A stretch of 64,000 bases of DNA from JBFAPK01 sp040676675 (GCF_040676675.1 NZ_JBFAPK010000018.1:62001-126000); one strand, 5' to 3'; counted from the stretch's first letter, positions 24,645 to 34,117 are shown. Notes: generated from the sequence alone by a model not told the origin. Numbers and translations are program-made.

Positions 24645-24777
24645 TTGTCTTTCGCCGCCCCCGTTCGGCATGGCAGGCTACCGGCACGCGACGCGACCTC
24701 AGCCTCCCGGCCGGAAAGCCTCGGCCGGGCGGACTGTGCGACCAGCCAACGATGACTGACCGACAGGAGGACGGCCG

Positions 24778-25473
24778 ATGGGTGAGACGGTGAGCTACCG
24801 GAGCAACGGGGGCACGCGCGAGGGGTACCTCGCCCTGCCCGCCGATGGCGGGACCCGCCCGGCGGTCGTCGTGATCCAGGAGTCGTGGACGCTCGGGGCG
24901 CACATCACCTCGATCGCGGACCGCTTCGCCGAGGCGGGCTTCGTGGCCCTGGCGCCCGACCTCTGCCCCGGCGGGCCCAGCGCGGTCGCCGGCGGCACCC
25001 CGGCGGAGTCGGTGGACGCGCTGCTGAGCGGCCTGGACCAGGCCGCCAAGGAGGTCGCCGGCGCCGCCGAGTACCTGGCCGGGCGCGCCGAGGTGACCGG
25101 CAAGATCGGCTGCGTCGGTTTCGCCGCCGGTGGCGGTCTCGCGCTCTGGTCCGCGCCGCTCTCCGAGCGGATCGTCGCGGCCGCCGCCTTCTATCCGGTC
25201 CTGCCCTGGGAGCGGATGGGCACCGGATGGGCCGACTACGCCGGCAAGGCGGCGCTCGTCCACCGCCCCGAACAGGACGGTGCCGCGACGGCCGAGGGCG
25301 TGGCGGCGGCCCGGCGCGCGATCGAGGCGGCCGGCGGCGAGTGCGCCGTCTACGACTACCCGGGCACCGCGCCCTCCTTCTTCAACGACGACCGCCCCGA
25401 CGTCTTCGACCGGGAGGCCGCGGCCAGCGCCTGGGCCCGTACCCTCGAACTGTTCCGGGCCAAGCTTGGCTGA
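24778..25473 (+). CDS. Dienelactone-hydrolase-family protein lacking catalytic residues
   Basis: The 231-residue alpha/beta-hydrolase has clear DLH-family segments (VVVIQESWTL, FVALAPDL, KIGCVGFAAGGG, YPGTAPSFFND). In active family members the nucleophile elbow reads G-[FY]-[CS]-x-G-G and the catalytic His lies in YPGAGHAF. Here the nucleophile position is Ala (GFAAGG) and the His position is Pro. The acid of the triad may remain (EQDGAA). It is therefore probably a pseudoenzyme. AGGAGG precedes the ATG; it overlaps udgB by 8 bp. Confidence 0.85.
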   Translation: MGETVSYRSNGGTREGYLALPADGGTRPAVVVIQESWTLGAHITSIADRFAEAGFVALAPDLCPGGPSAVAGGTPAESVDALLSGLDQAAKEVAGAAEYLAGRAEVTGKIGCVGFAAGGGLALWSAPLSERIVAAAAFYPVLPWERMGTGWADYAGKAALVHRPEQDGAATAEGVAAARRAIEAAGGECAVYDYPGTAPSFFNDDRPDVFDREAAASAWARTLELFRAKLG

Positions 25474-26224
25474 GCCGCGCGGCCCGCAGCCCCGTACCGC
25501 CGAGGAGGTGGTCGCCCGCGCCCGGCGGGCGACGGACCTGGCCGACCTCGACGGCGCCGTCAGCGACTGCTTCGCCTGCCCCCGCCTCGTGGCGTGGCGC
25601 GAGGAGGTGGCCGCCGTGCGCCGGGCGGCCTTCCGGCAGCAGGAGTACTGGGGCCGGCCGGTGCCCGGATTCGGCAACGCCGACGCGCGCATCGCCATCC
25701 TCGGCCTCGCGCCGGCCGCGCACGGCGGCAACCGCACCGGCCGGATCTTCACCGGGGACCGCTCCGGTGACGTGCTCTTCGCCGCCCTGCACCGGGCCGG
25801 GCTGGCCAACCAGCCGACCAGCGTGGCCGCCGACGACGGGCTGGCCCTGCGGGACACCCGCATCTTCGCGGCGGTGCGCTGCGCCCCGCCCGAGAACAAG
25901 CCCACGCCGGCCGAGCGGGACACCTGCGCGCCGTGGCTGCACCGCGAGGTGGCGCTCGTCCGGCCCACGCTGCGCGTCGTGGTCGCCCTCGGCGCGTTCG
26001 CCTGGGCGGCGTGGTGGCCGGTGTTGCGCGAGGTGTACGGTGTCGTCCCGCCCAGCCCGCGACCCGCGTTCGGCCATGGGGCACACTGGTCGGGCGGCGG
26101 GGCCGTGCCGGATCTGCTGGGCTGCTACCACGTCAGCCAGCAGAACACGTTCACCGGCCGGCTCACCCCGGAGATGCTGGACGACGTGTTCGTCCGGGCG
26201 AAGCGGTTGGCCGCGGCGCGGTGA
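25466..26224 (+). CDS. Type 5 uracil-DNA glycosylase (UdgB)
   Basis: The 252-residue Fe-S uracil-DNA glycosylase repairs deaminated bases. It has the cluster cysteines (CFACPRL, RCAPPENKP, DTCAPWL), the active-site segment GLAPAAHGGNRTGRIFTGDRSG, and the C-terminal GCYHVSQQNT. The absence of a catalytic Asp in motif 1 (GLAPA) is normal for this subfamily. The TTG at 25466, inside the end of the DLH gene, is the only start that keeps the N-terminal helix, so coupling is likely. Confidence 0.88.
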   Translation: MAEPRGPQPRTAEEVVARARRATDLADLDGAVSDCFACPRLVAWREEVAAVRRAAFRQQEYWGRPVPGFGNADARIAILGLAPAAHGGNRTGRIFTGDRSGDVLFAALHRAGLANQPTSVAADDGLALRDTRIFAAVRCAPPENKPTPAERDTCAPWLHREVALVRPTLRVVVALGAFAWAAWWPVLREVYGVVPPSPRPAFGHGAHWSGGGAVPDLLGCYHVSQQNTFTGRLTPEMLDDVFVRAKRLAAAR

Positions 26225-26256
26225 CGCGGGTCGGAGCGGGTTAGAGGGCGGTGGCG

Positions 26257-27033
26257 ATGTCGGTCGGCGACGAGCGTCCCGGGACCACGCCGGCCGGCCG
26301 CACGGACTTCGCCGGGGCCGCCCTGCTGCGCCGCCTCTGGCCGCTCGCCGTGGTGGCCGGTCTGCTCGCCCTCGCCGCCCTCGCCGCCTCGCACTCGACG
26401 CTCCGGTTCACCCGGACCGACCCGGTGGTCGACGACGTGCCGCTGCCCGACTACCAGGCGCCCGTACTGTCGCCGACACCGCAACCGGTCGCCGACGCCG
26501 ACGGGGCCGCGATCCCCGACTGGATCCTCGTCGCCGCGATGGTGCTCGGCCTGCTGCTCGCCGCCGTCCTGGCCGGGCTGCTGATCCGGGCGCTGATCCG
26601 GGACCTGCGGCGCCGGGGCGCCCAGCGGCGCGCCCGCGCCGGCCGGACCCGCCGGCCGCCCGCGCAACGCACCGCCGAGGAGGTCGTCGCCGCGCTCGAC
26701 GCCGGGCTGGTCGACCTCTCCGACGCCGACGCCGACCCGCGCCGCGCGGTGATCGCCTGCTGGGTCCGGCTGGAGCAGGCCGCCGCCGACGCCGGCATGC
26801 CCCGAAGGATCGGCGACACCCCGACCGACCTGGTCAGCCGCCTGCTGCGGGGCGGAGCGGGGGAGACCGGCGGCACGCCCACGGTGGTCAGCGCGGACGT
26901 CCTCTCCGACTTCGCCCACGTCTACCGGGAGGCCCGCTACGCCACCCACCCCGTCGACGAGCGGACGCGGGCCCAGGCGCGGTCGGCGCTGACCCGGCTG
27001 CGCGCGGAACTGACCACGGGGGCCGGCGGATGA
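26257..27033 (+). CDS. DUF4129 membrane protein
   Basis: The 258-residue protein has two spans (about 26-44 and 90-112), an extracytoplasmic loop and a C-terminal DUF4129 domain (RAVIACWVRLEQAAADAG, DTPTDLVSRLL, FAHVYREARYATHPV). GAGGG lies 8 bases before the ATG; a GTG 6 bases upstream is an alternative. DUF4129 is often fused to transglutaminase domains and co-occurs with MoxR and DUF58. First gene of a five-gene operon in which each junction overlaps by 4 bp. Confidence 0.85.
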   Translation: MSVGDERPGTTPAGRTDFAGAALLRRLWPLAVVAGLLALAALAASHSTLRFTRTDPVVDDVPLPDYQAPVLSPTPQPVADADGAAIPDWILVAAMVLGLLLAAVLAGLLIRALIRDLRRRGAQRRARAGRTRRPPAQRTAEEVVAALDAGLVDLSDADADPRRAVIACWVRLEQAAADAGMPRRIGDTPTDLVSRLLRGGAGETGGTPTVVSADVLSDFAHVYREARYATHPVDERTRAQARSALTRLRAELTTGAGG

Positions 27034-27614
27034 GCGATCCCAGCGCGAGCATCGACGACCTGCTGCGGTACGAGGAGGAGCCGCCCCGGGCACGCGGCGG
27101 CGCCACCGGTCCGCGCTGGTGGCTGCGGACCGTCCTGGCCGCCGCCGCGCTCACCGTGGTCACCGTCTTCGGGCTGCGCCTCTTCGGCGTCGCGCTGCCG
27201 GTGCCGGCCATCGCCGCCGGAGCCCTCGCCCTGCTGGCGCTGCGCCGGTTCACCGCGCAGGTCGCGCCGCCGCCCCCGGCCCGGCGCCGGGCGTACCGCA
27301 ATCCGGACCGCGAGGACGGCACGTACCGCTGGGGCGCCCAGGACGCGCTGCGCGGCGCGGTGAAGCGGTGGGAGAAGGCCCTCGGCCGCGCGCACGGCGA
27401 CCGCGACTGGTGCAACGAGAACCTCCGGCCGATGCTCGGCGAACTCGCCGACGAGCGGCTGCGCCAGCGGCACGGGCTGACCCGCGCCAGCGACCCGGGC
27501 CGGGCCCGGGAGCTGCTGGGCGAGCCACTGTGGAACTTCCTGAGCACCCCTGTCCGCCGTACCCCGCCCCCGCGCGAACTCGCGGCCATCGTCGCCCCAC
27601 TGGAGAAGCTATGA
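27030..27614 (+). CDS. Conserved membrane protein of the MoxR operon
   Basis: The 194-residue protein has two adjacent spans (about 32-75) and a cytoplasmic C-terminal domain (YRWGAQDALRGAVKRWEKAL, ENLRPMLGELADERLRQRHG). It is found in the same place in other actinobacterial MoxR loci. The function is unknown; topology suggests a scaffold in the complex. ATGA overlaps link it to both neighbours. Confidence 0.75.
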   Translation: MSDPSASIDDLLRYEEEPPRARGGATGPRWWLRTVLAAAALTVVTVFGLRLFGVALPVPAIAAGALALLALRRFTAQVAPPPPARRRAYRNPDREDGTYRWGAQDALRGAVKRWEKALGRAHGDRDWCNENLRPMLGELADERLRQRHGLTRASDPGRARELLGEPLWNFLSTPVRRTPPPRELAAIVAPLEKL

Positions 27615-28603
27615 CAGACGTCGACCAGATTCCCGCCGGCGAGGTGGGCCGGCTGGCCCGTACCGTGCTCGACTCGGTCGGCACGGTCGTGGTCGGCAAG
27701 CGGCCCGCCCTGGAGCTGGTGCTCGCCGGGATCCTGGCCGGTGGGCACGTGCTCCTGGAGGACCTGCCGGGTCTGGGGAAGACGCTGACCGCCCGCTCGT
27801 TCGCGCAGGCGCTCGGGCTGGACTTCCGGCGGTTGCAGTTCACGCCCGACCTGCTCCCGGCCGACGTCACCGGCTCCTTCCTGTACGACCAGCGCAGCGC
27901 GGAGTTCACCTTCCGGGCCGGACCGATCTTCACGAACCTGCTGCTCGCCGACGAGATCAACCGGACGCCGCCGAAGACGCAGGCGGCCCTGCTGGAGGCG
28001 ATGCAGGAGAAGCAGGTCTCCGTCGAGGGCGTCACGTACCGGCTGGACGCGCCGTTCCACGTGCTGGCCACCGCCAACCCGATCGAGTACGAGGGGACGT
28101 ACCCGCTGCCCGAGGCACAGCTGGACCGGTTCCTGCTGCGGGTCTCGTTCGGCTACCCCTCGGCCGAGGAGGAGTGGGACGTGCTGCGGCGCCGGATCTC
28201 CCGCCGACGGGAGGAGGCCGAGCTGGAGCCCGTGGTGGACGCGCCGACGCTGCGGGCGATGCAGGCGGCCCTGGAGAACGTCGTGGTGGAGGACTCGCTC
28301 GGCCGGTACATCGTCGCGCTGACCGCGGCCACCCGGGAGCACGCCTCGGTGCTGGTCGGCGCCTCGCCGCGCGGGTCGCTGGCGCTGCTGCTGCTGGCCC
28401 GGGCCAAGGCCGCGCTGGCCGGCCGCGACTACGTCATCCCGGAGGACGTCAAGGAGGTGGCGGTGCCGGCGCTGGCACACCGGATCACGCTGCGCCCGGA
28501 GATGTGGCTGCGCCGGGTCGACCCCTCCTTCGTGGTGAACGAGGTGCTCGACTCGACGCCCGCGCCGGCCAGCGGGGCGCTGCCGAGCTACGCCGCTCGA
28601 TGA
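27611..28603 (+). CDS. MoxR-family AAA ATPase
   Basis: The 330-residue MoxR ATPase has Walker A LPGLGKT (about 56-62), Walker B LLLADEINRTPPKTQ and the sensor segment FHVLATANPIEYEGTYPLPEAQLDRF. MoxR proteins are chaperone-like ATPases that act with VWA/DUF58 partners to mature or insert metal centres in target complexes. It starts in the stop codon of the preceding gene and overlaps the DUF58 gene. Confidence 0.94.
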   Translation: MTDVDQIPAGEVGRLARTVLDSVGTVVVGKRPALELVLAGILAGGHVLLEDLPGLGKTLTARSFAQALGLDFRRLQFTPDLLPADVTGSFLYDQRSAEFTFRAGPIFTNLLLADEINRTPPKTQAALLEAMQEKQVSVEGVTYRLDAPFHVLATANPIEYEGTYPLPEAQLDRFLLRVSFGYPSAEEEWDVLRRRISRRREEAELEPVVDAPTLRAMQAALENVVVEDSLGRYIVALTAATREHASVLVGASPRGSLALLLLARAKAALAGRDYVIPEDVKEVAVPALAHRITLRPEMWLRRVDPSFVVNEVLDSTPAPASGALPSYAAR

Positions 28604-30051
28604 CCGTCCAGCAGGCGCCCGCCGGGGCGGGGCCCTCCGCCACGGTCCGGCCGGCCGTACCGCCGGGTCCCGGTCCGGCCGGCGCGCCGGCGGGCGAGGA
28701 GTCCGCCGGTACGCCGTCGTGGGGCGCCACCCGGGCGCTGGGGCGGGCCGTGCTGCTGACCGGCGTGCTGCTCCTGGCCGGGGTGCTCCTCGGCCGGGTC
28801 GACCTCGTCGTGCTCGCGGTGCCGTTCGCGCTCGGCACGGCGTACGCGCTGCGCCGCCGGCCGGTCGCCGCGCCGGGCGTAACGGTCGAGGCCGACGACA
28901 ACTACCTGGTGGAGGGGGGCGAGGTCAGCGGCGGCATCGTGGTGGACAACCCCGAGCAGGTCGGCTACCACCTCGTCGTGGTGCGGAGCCTGGTCTCGCC
29001 CTGGCTGAAGATCGACCGGGCCGGCGTGCCCGGGCCGGACGACGCGATCCCTCCCGGCGGGGTCGACCGGCCGTTCGCGCTCGCGCTGCGCCCCGGCGAG
29101 GAGGCCACCATCGAACTGGCCGGCGAGTCGCTGCGCTGGGGCCGCCACCAGCTCGGCCCGGCCGCCGCGCGGGTCGCCGCCTGCGACGGGCTGCTCGCCA
29201 GCCGCCCGGTGGTCAGCGGCGCCCGGGGCGTACGGGTCTACCCGGCCACCGAGCCGTTCGACGCGGTCGAGGCGATGCCCCGGGCCGCGGGACTGGTCGG
29301 CGGGCACCGGTCGCGCCGGCCGGGTGAGGGCGGCGAACTGGCCGGCGTACGCATCTTCGGCCCCGGCGACCGGCTGCGCCGCATCGACTGGCGGGTCTCC
29401 CTCCGGGCCCGGCAGCTGCACGTGGCCGCCACCCTCTCCGACCGGGACGCCGAGGTCGTGCTCCTGCTCGACGTGCTCACCGAGGCGGGCCACTCGGGCG
29501 GCGTCCGGGGCGGGGCCTCCGTGCTCGACACCACCGTGCGGGCCGCCGCCGCGATCGCCGAACACTACCTGCACCGGGGCGACCGGGTCTCGATGCTCGA
29601 GTACGGTCCGTCGGCGCGCCGGCTGCGCCCGGCCACCGGCCGTCGGCAGTACCTGACGCTGCTGGAGTGGCTGCTGGACGTGCGGGCCGAATCCTCCCCG
29701 TACGAGCCGTACGACCTGGTTTTCGGCTCGCATCTGCTCTCCTCGGACGCGCTGGTGGTGGTCCTCACCCCGCTGCTGGACGAGCGGTCGGCCGCGATGC
29801 TGGCCCGGCTGGCCCGCTCCGGCCGGTTCGTGGTCGCCGTGGACACGCTGCCCGGCACCGCCCGCCCGCCGCAGACGGGTCCCTGGACCGAGCTGGCGTA
29901 CCGGGTCTGGCGGCTGGAGCGGGAGAACACGATCGGGCAGCTGCGTGAGCACGGCGTACCGGTGGTCGGCTGGGCCGGCGCCGGCAGCCTGGACCTGGTG
30001 CTGCGGGACGTGGCCCGGCTCGCCTCGGCACCGAGGGCGACGCTGCGATGA
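28600..30051 (+). CDS. DUF58-domain protein
   Basis: The 483-residue protein has two spans (about 48-85), a beta-rich extracytoplasmic-like region, then DUF58 with its signature RIDWRVSLRARQLHV (about 263-277) and a VWA-like fold (VVLLLDVL, VVVLTPLLD). DUF58 proteins are the usual partners of MoxR. ATGA overlaps occur on both sides. Confidence 0.9.
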   Translation: MTVQQAPAGAGPSATVRPAVPPGPGPAGAPAGEESAGTPSWGATRALGRAVLLTGVLLLAGVLLGRVDLVVLAVPFALGTAYALRRRPVAAPGVTVEADDNYLVEGGEVSGGIVVDNPEQVGYHLVVVRSLVSPWLKIDRAGVPGPDDAIPPGGVDRPFALALRPGEEATIELAGESLRWGRHQLGPAAARVAACDGLLASRPVVSGARGVRVYPATEPFDAVEAMPRAAGLVGGHRSRRPGEGGELAGVRIFGPGDRLRRIDWRVSLRARQLHVAATLSDRDAEVVLLLDVLTEAGHSGGVRGGASVLDTTVRAAAAIAEHYLHRGDRVSMLEYGPSARRLRPATGRRQYLTLLEWLLDVRAESSPYEPYDLVFGSHLLSSDALVVVLTPLLDERSAAMLARLARSGRFVVAVDTLPGTARPPQTGPWTELAYRVWRLERENTIGQLREHGVPVVGWAGAGSLDLVLRDVARLASAPRATLR

Positions 30052-30611
30052 TCACTTCTTTGGTCGACCGGGCCCGCGCGCTGCACGCGGCCGTACGGCG
30101 CGCCGCGCTGGCGCCGCTGCTGGTCCGCCTCGGGATCTTCGCGAGCGCGCTGCTCGCCTTCCTCGTGGCGTACCCGTCGCAGCTGGTGCTCGGCCGCCCG
30201 CTCCTGCCGCTGGCCGTCGTCGCCGCCCTCCCCGCGATCTCCCCGCGCCGGGTCTGGCCGACGCTGACCGTGCTGGCCGCGGTCGCCGGCTGGATCCTGA
30301 CCACCAGCTGGTACGGCCAGCCCGTGGCGCTCTGGCGGCTGCTGGCCCTGGCCGGACTGCTCTACCTGACGCACGCGCTCTGCGCGCTGGGAGCGCTGCT
30401 GCCGTACGACGCGGTGGTCACGCCCGAGCCGCTGGTCCGCTGGGTCGGGCGGGCGTGCGGCGTGGTCCTCGCCTCGGCGGTGCTGGCCGTGCTGCTGCTC
30501 GCGCTGGCCGGGCCGGACGGGCAGCGCACCTACCTGACCGCCCTGCTCGGCGGTCTCGCGGTCGCCGTGGCCGCCGCCGCGCTGCTCGCCTGGCTGCTCC
30601 GCCGCCGGTAG
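30048..30611 (+). CDS. Membrane protein, last gene of MoxR operon
   Basis: The 187-residue protein is almost entirely hydrophobic, with about six predicted spans (first at 25-45, last at 165-183). I do not recognise a family. It overlaps the DUF58 gene by 4 bp and ends the operon. Confidence 0.75.
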   Translation: MITSLVDRARALHAAVRRAALAPLLVRLGIFASALLAFLVAYPSQLVLGRPLLPLAVVAALPAISPRRVWPTLTVLAAVAGWILTTSWYGQPVALWRLLALAGLLYLTHALCALGALLPYDAVVTPEPLVRWVGRACGVVLASAVLAVLLLALAGPDGQRTYLTALLGGLAVAVAAAALLAWLLRRR

Positions 30612-30763
30612 GCCGCGCCGGGGCCGCCCGGCCCGGCACGGGCGTCCGTGGGGCCCCCGGAACCCCTCCCGTGGGACGGCGTCACACAGCTCACAGCGGC
30701 GTCCTCGGTCACAGAAGGCGTATCCACCGAGCACCGACGGCCTAACCGGGGAAAGATGGAACC

Positions 30764-32164
30764 GTGAATCCGCAACGGATCCTTGTGGTGGGTGCCGGTC
30801 ACGTTGGCCTCTACGCGGCCCTGCGCCTGTCGAAGAAGCTACGGTCGAGCGAGGCCGAGGTCGTCGTGGTCGACCCGCAGCCGCACATGACCTATCAGCC
30901 GTTCCTGCCCGAGGCGGCGGCGGGGAACATCTCCCCGCGGCACTCGGTCGTGCCGCTGCGCCGGGAGCTGCGGCGCTGCCATGTCGTCGCCGGTACCGTC
31001 ACCCGGATCGAGCACGCCCGGAAGACCGCGATCGTACAGCCGATCATCGGTCCGTCCCGCGAGTTGCCGTACGACCACGTGATCGTGGCGCCCGGCTCGG
31101 TGTCGCGGACCCTGCCGATCCCGGGCCTGCGCGAGCACGGCATCGGATTCAAGACCATCGGCGAGGCGATCTACCTGCGCAACCACGTGCTCGACCGGCT
31201 GGACGTGGCGGCGGCCACGACCGACCCGGAGGTACGCCGCTGCGCGCTGACCTTCGTCTTCGTCGGCGGCGGCTACGCCGGTATCGAGGCGCTGGCCGAG
31301 ATGGAGGACATGGCCCGGGACGCGCTCAAGTACTACCCGGAGCTCTCGCCCGACGACATGCGCTGGGTGCTGGTCGAGGCGACCCAGCGGGTGCTGCCCG
31401 AGGTCGACCGGGACATGGGCGCCTACACCGTCCAGCAGCTGCTCAAGCGGAACATGGACATCCGGCTGGACACCCGGCTCGAATCGTGCGTCGACGGAAT
31501 GGTCAGTCTCTCCGACGGCGACAGCTTCAAGGCCGACACGATCGTCTGGACGGCCGGCGTGAAGCCCTCGCCGATGCTCGACCACACCGACCTGCCCCGG
31601 GACAACCGGGGCCGGGTGACGTGCCTGCCGACCCTCCAGGTGGTCGACGGGGACCAGGTCGTCGAGGGGGCGTGGAGCGCCGGCGACTGCTCGGCGGTAC
31701 CGGACCTGACCGGCCCGCCCGGCAGCTTCTGCTCGCCCAGCGCGCAGCACGCGGTGCGGCAGGCCAACCAGATGGCCGACAACATCAGGGCGGTGATCCG
31801 GGGGCGGCTGCCGAAGGAGTACAAGCACAAGCACGCCGGCAGCGTCGCCAGCCTCGGCCTGCACAAGGGCGTGGCCCAGGTCTACGGGATCAAGCTCACC
31901 GGCTTCATCGCCTGGCTCATGCACCGCACGTACCACATGAGCCGGATCCCGTCGCTGAACCGGAAGGTCCGGGTCGTGGTCGACTGGACGCTCGCCTTCT
32001 TCCTCAAGCGGGAGGTGGTGGCGCTCGGCCAGCTGCACGACCCGCGGGAGGAGTTCCTGGAGGCGACGGCGCCGTTACCGGAGCGGAAGGCGGCCCCGCC
32101 CGCCCCGGCGGAGGCCGACGGCCGACCGCGCAAGCCGGCCCCGGTGTGGGGTCGCCGGAGGTAG
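30764..32164 (+). CDS. ndh: Type II NADH dehydrogenase (NDH-2)
   Basis: The 466-residue FAD enzyme passes electrons from NADH to quinone without pumping protons. It has two dinucleotide folds (VVGAGHVGLYAALRL near the N terminus; FVFVGGGYAGIEALAEME near 165), FAD-contacting AGDCSAVPD and the membrane-facing C-terminal helices (FIAWLMHRTYHM). GGGGAAAG precedes the GTG. Codon 438 (32075-32077) is a rare TTA. The C-terminal 25 residues are Pro/Ala-rich. Family B palindrome follows as a likely terminator. Confidence 0.9.
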   Translation: MNPQRILVVGAGHVGLYAALRLSKKLRSSEAEVVVVDPQPHMTYQPFLPEAAAGNISPRHSVVPLRRELRRCHVVAGTVTRIEHARKTAIVQPIIGPSRELPYDHVIVAPGSVSRTLPIPGLREHGIGFKTIGEAIYLRNHVLDRLDVAAATTDPEVRRCALTFVFVGGGYAGIEALAEMEDMARDALKYYPELSPDDMRWVLVEATQRVLPEVDRDMGAYTVQQLLKRNMDIRLDTRLESCVDGMVSLSDGDSFKADTIVWTAGVKPSPMLDHTDLPRDNRGRVTCLPTLQVVDGDQVVEGAWSAGDCSAVPDLTGPPGSFCSPSAQHAVRQANQMADNIRAVIRGRLPKEYKHKHAGSVASLGLHKGVAQVYGIKLTGFIAWLMHRTYHMSRIPSLNRKVRVVVDWTLAFFLKREVVALGQLHDPREEFLEATAPLPERKAAPPAPAEADGRPRKPAPVWGRRR

Positions 32165-32210
32165 CCCGACCCGCTCGCCGCCGCGCGCACCGCACCCCGC
32201 CCCGCCCCGC

Positions 32211-32268
32211 CGATCTAGGGCATATCGTCGTTACTTGATCTCTAATCGCAACGATTTGCCCTAGATCG
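32211..32268. repeat. Palindrome family B, copy 1 (terminator-like)
   Basis: CGATCTAGGGCA pairs with its complement at 32257-32268 and, after one mismatch, ATCGT pairs with ACGAT. The loop is A/T-rich. It lies between convergent ndh and the membrane-protein gene and shares its arm sequence with the copy at 42301. Confidence 0.8.
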
Positions 32269-32287
32269 ACGCGTGGACCTTGACGCG

Positions 32288-34117
32288 TCAGACCTTCCAG
32301 GTCCAGGCGTCGGCGATCCGGGTCGCCGGCCCGAGCAACGCCTCCAGGGTGGTACGCAGGCTCTCGCTGTTCGGCTCGTCGGCGGCGAGCGCCACGCACG
32401 ACGCGTTCCAGAAGCTCAGGTCGCGCCGGGCCTGCTCGCGCTGCTCCGGGCTGATCTGCGGCACGCTGCCGGTCTTCGCCACGTCGGCGAGCAGGGCCGA
32501 GGTCGGCTGCTTGTAGGTCCCCATCGAGGCCTTGCCCTTGGCCGCGTACGGCCCGATGAAGAAGCCCTCCGGCATCCCGAAGCCGGCGTCGGCCTCGGCG
32601 GCCCAGCGCATCGCCCAGGGCTCCTTCGGCGTCGGTAGCGGCACGGGGACCAGCACCCCGCCGGGGGGTACGCAGTCGCGCCAGTGCCCGGCGGAGACGA
32701 ACTCGGGTACGGGCGCGCGGCCGGTCGTCGGCAGCGGGGCGGGGAAGATCGGCAGCAGGGCCGCGATCACGGCGCCCGGTACCAGCATCCGGGCCGGCTG
32801 CCACCGCGCCCGCAGCGCGCGGTCGACGGCGACCGCCAGGACCGTGCCGATCAGCGGGATCAGCGCCAGGGCGAACCGCATCGGCAGCGCCCCGTCCACC
32901 ACGGGCAGGCCGTGCAGCAGCGAGTACGGCCCGCGTACGCCGGTCTGCTCGCCGTGCACCAGCACCACCGGCCCGAGCGAGAGGGCGGCCATCAGGATCC
33001 CGGCGATCGCGCAGGCCAGCACCAGCGGGCGCCGGATCAGCCAGGCCGCGCACGCGACCGCGACGAGCAGCAGCGGCCAGCCGAGGAAGGTGTTGTACTC
33101 GGCCGGGCCGGTGGTGAGCCCCGCCGACTCGATCGAGCCGCCGATCGAGAGCGGCGAGATCGCGGCCCAGCTGCCCAGGTCGGCCGAGAAGTAGTAGGGG
33201 CTGAACATCCCGTTCGGCACGCTCTGCGGCCCGGCGAACTGGAACCACAGCGGGTACGCCAGCAGCACGGTGGCCACCCCCACCGCGAGCAGCAGCCCGG
33301 CCATGAAGCGGCTGAGCACCCGCCGGGCCAGGTCGCGGCGGGCGACGGCGTACGTCACCGTCACCACGACCAGCGTCAGCGCGGTCAGGAAGAGCACCTC
33401 CTCGCCGACGAAGACCTGGACGGCGACGGTGAGGGCGAGCCCGAGCGAGGAGGTGACGAGCCGGCGCAGGTGCGGTCCGGGGGAGGCCGGGTCGGCGGCG
33501 CGGAGCATCCGTACCACCAGCCAGATCATCACCGGTACCAGCCACTGGGCGGTCATGTGCAGGTGACTGTTGGTCTGCGAGACCATGCCCGGGGCGAAAC
33601 CGCAGAACGCCGCGCCGAGCCCGGCCGCCAGCCGCCGGGCTCCGACGGTACGGGTGTAGAGCAGGTACCAGGCGATGGCGGTACCGGCCAGGTTGCCGGC
33701 GGCCAGCAGCGCGAAGGTGGTGGCGGCGCCGAAGATCAGGGTGACCGGCGCGAAGAGGGCGCCCAGCGCGATGACCGTGGTGTTGGCCATCAGGTTCACC
33801 CCGTCCGGGGCGTTGAGCCGGTCGCTGAGCAGGCTGAAGTCGCCGTGCAGCAGCCGCGAGTCGGTGGCCAGGAACCACTCGTAGAGGGTCTGGTCCTCCG
33901 GGTTGAGCGCGAGCACCCGGCCGGACGGGTCGGGCCACAGGCCGTGGGTGAGCCAGCCGGCGAACCCGACGAAGAGCAGGCAGACGACCAGGTCCAGCCG
34001 GTACGGGCGGAGGGTGGCGAGCCATCGGGACCAGCGGTCGCGGCGGTCGCCGGAATCGCCCGTCGGTACGGTCGGATCGGAGTTCGTCTCCTGCGGCGCA
34101 CGGGTTGTGCTCGTCAC
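32288..34117 (-). CDS. Large polytopic membrane protein (GT-C-like)
   Basis: The 609-residue protein has about 11-12 predicted spans across residues 35-470 and a soluble C-terminal part. Early acidic residues (ALNPEDQTLYEWFL) in the first outside loop resemble GT-C glycosyltransferases such as YfhO-like proteins, but no specific family motif is certain. GTG at 34117 follows TAGGGT (34130-34125) by 7 bases, so it is probably leaderless. A much longer antisense-rich frame upstream is spurious. Confidence 0.75.
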   Translation of the reverse strand: MTSTTRAPQETNSDPTVPTGDSGDRRDRWSRWLATLRPYRLDLVVCLLFVGFAGWLTHGLWPDPSGRVLALNPEDQTLYEWFLATDSRLLHGDFSLLSDRLNAPDGVNLMANTTVIALGALFAPVTLIFGAATTFALLAAGNLAGTAIAWYLLYTRTVGARRLAAGLGAAFCGFAPGMVSQTNSHLHMTAQWLVPVMIWLVVRMLRAADPASPGPHLRRLVTSSLGLALTVAVQVFVGEEVLFLTALTLVVVTVTYAVARRDLARRVLSRFMAGLLLAVGVATVLLAYPLWFQFAGPQSVPNGMFSPYYFSADLGSWAAISPLSIGGSIESAGLTTGPAEYNTFLGWPLLLVAVACAAWLIRRPLVLACAIAGILMAALSLGPVVLVHGEQTGVRGPYSLLHGLPVVDGALPMRFALALIPLIGTVLAVAVDRALRARWQPARMLVPGAVIAALLPIFPAPLPTTGRAPVPEFVSAGHWRDCVPPGGVLVPVPLPTPKEPWAMRWAAEADAGFGMPEGFFIGPYAAKGKASMGTYKQPTSALLADVAKTGSVPQISPEQREQARRDLSFWNASCVALAADEPNSESLRTTLEALLGPATRIADAWTWKV

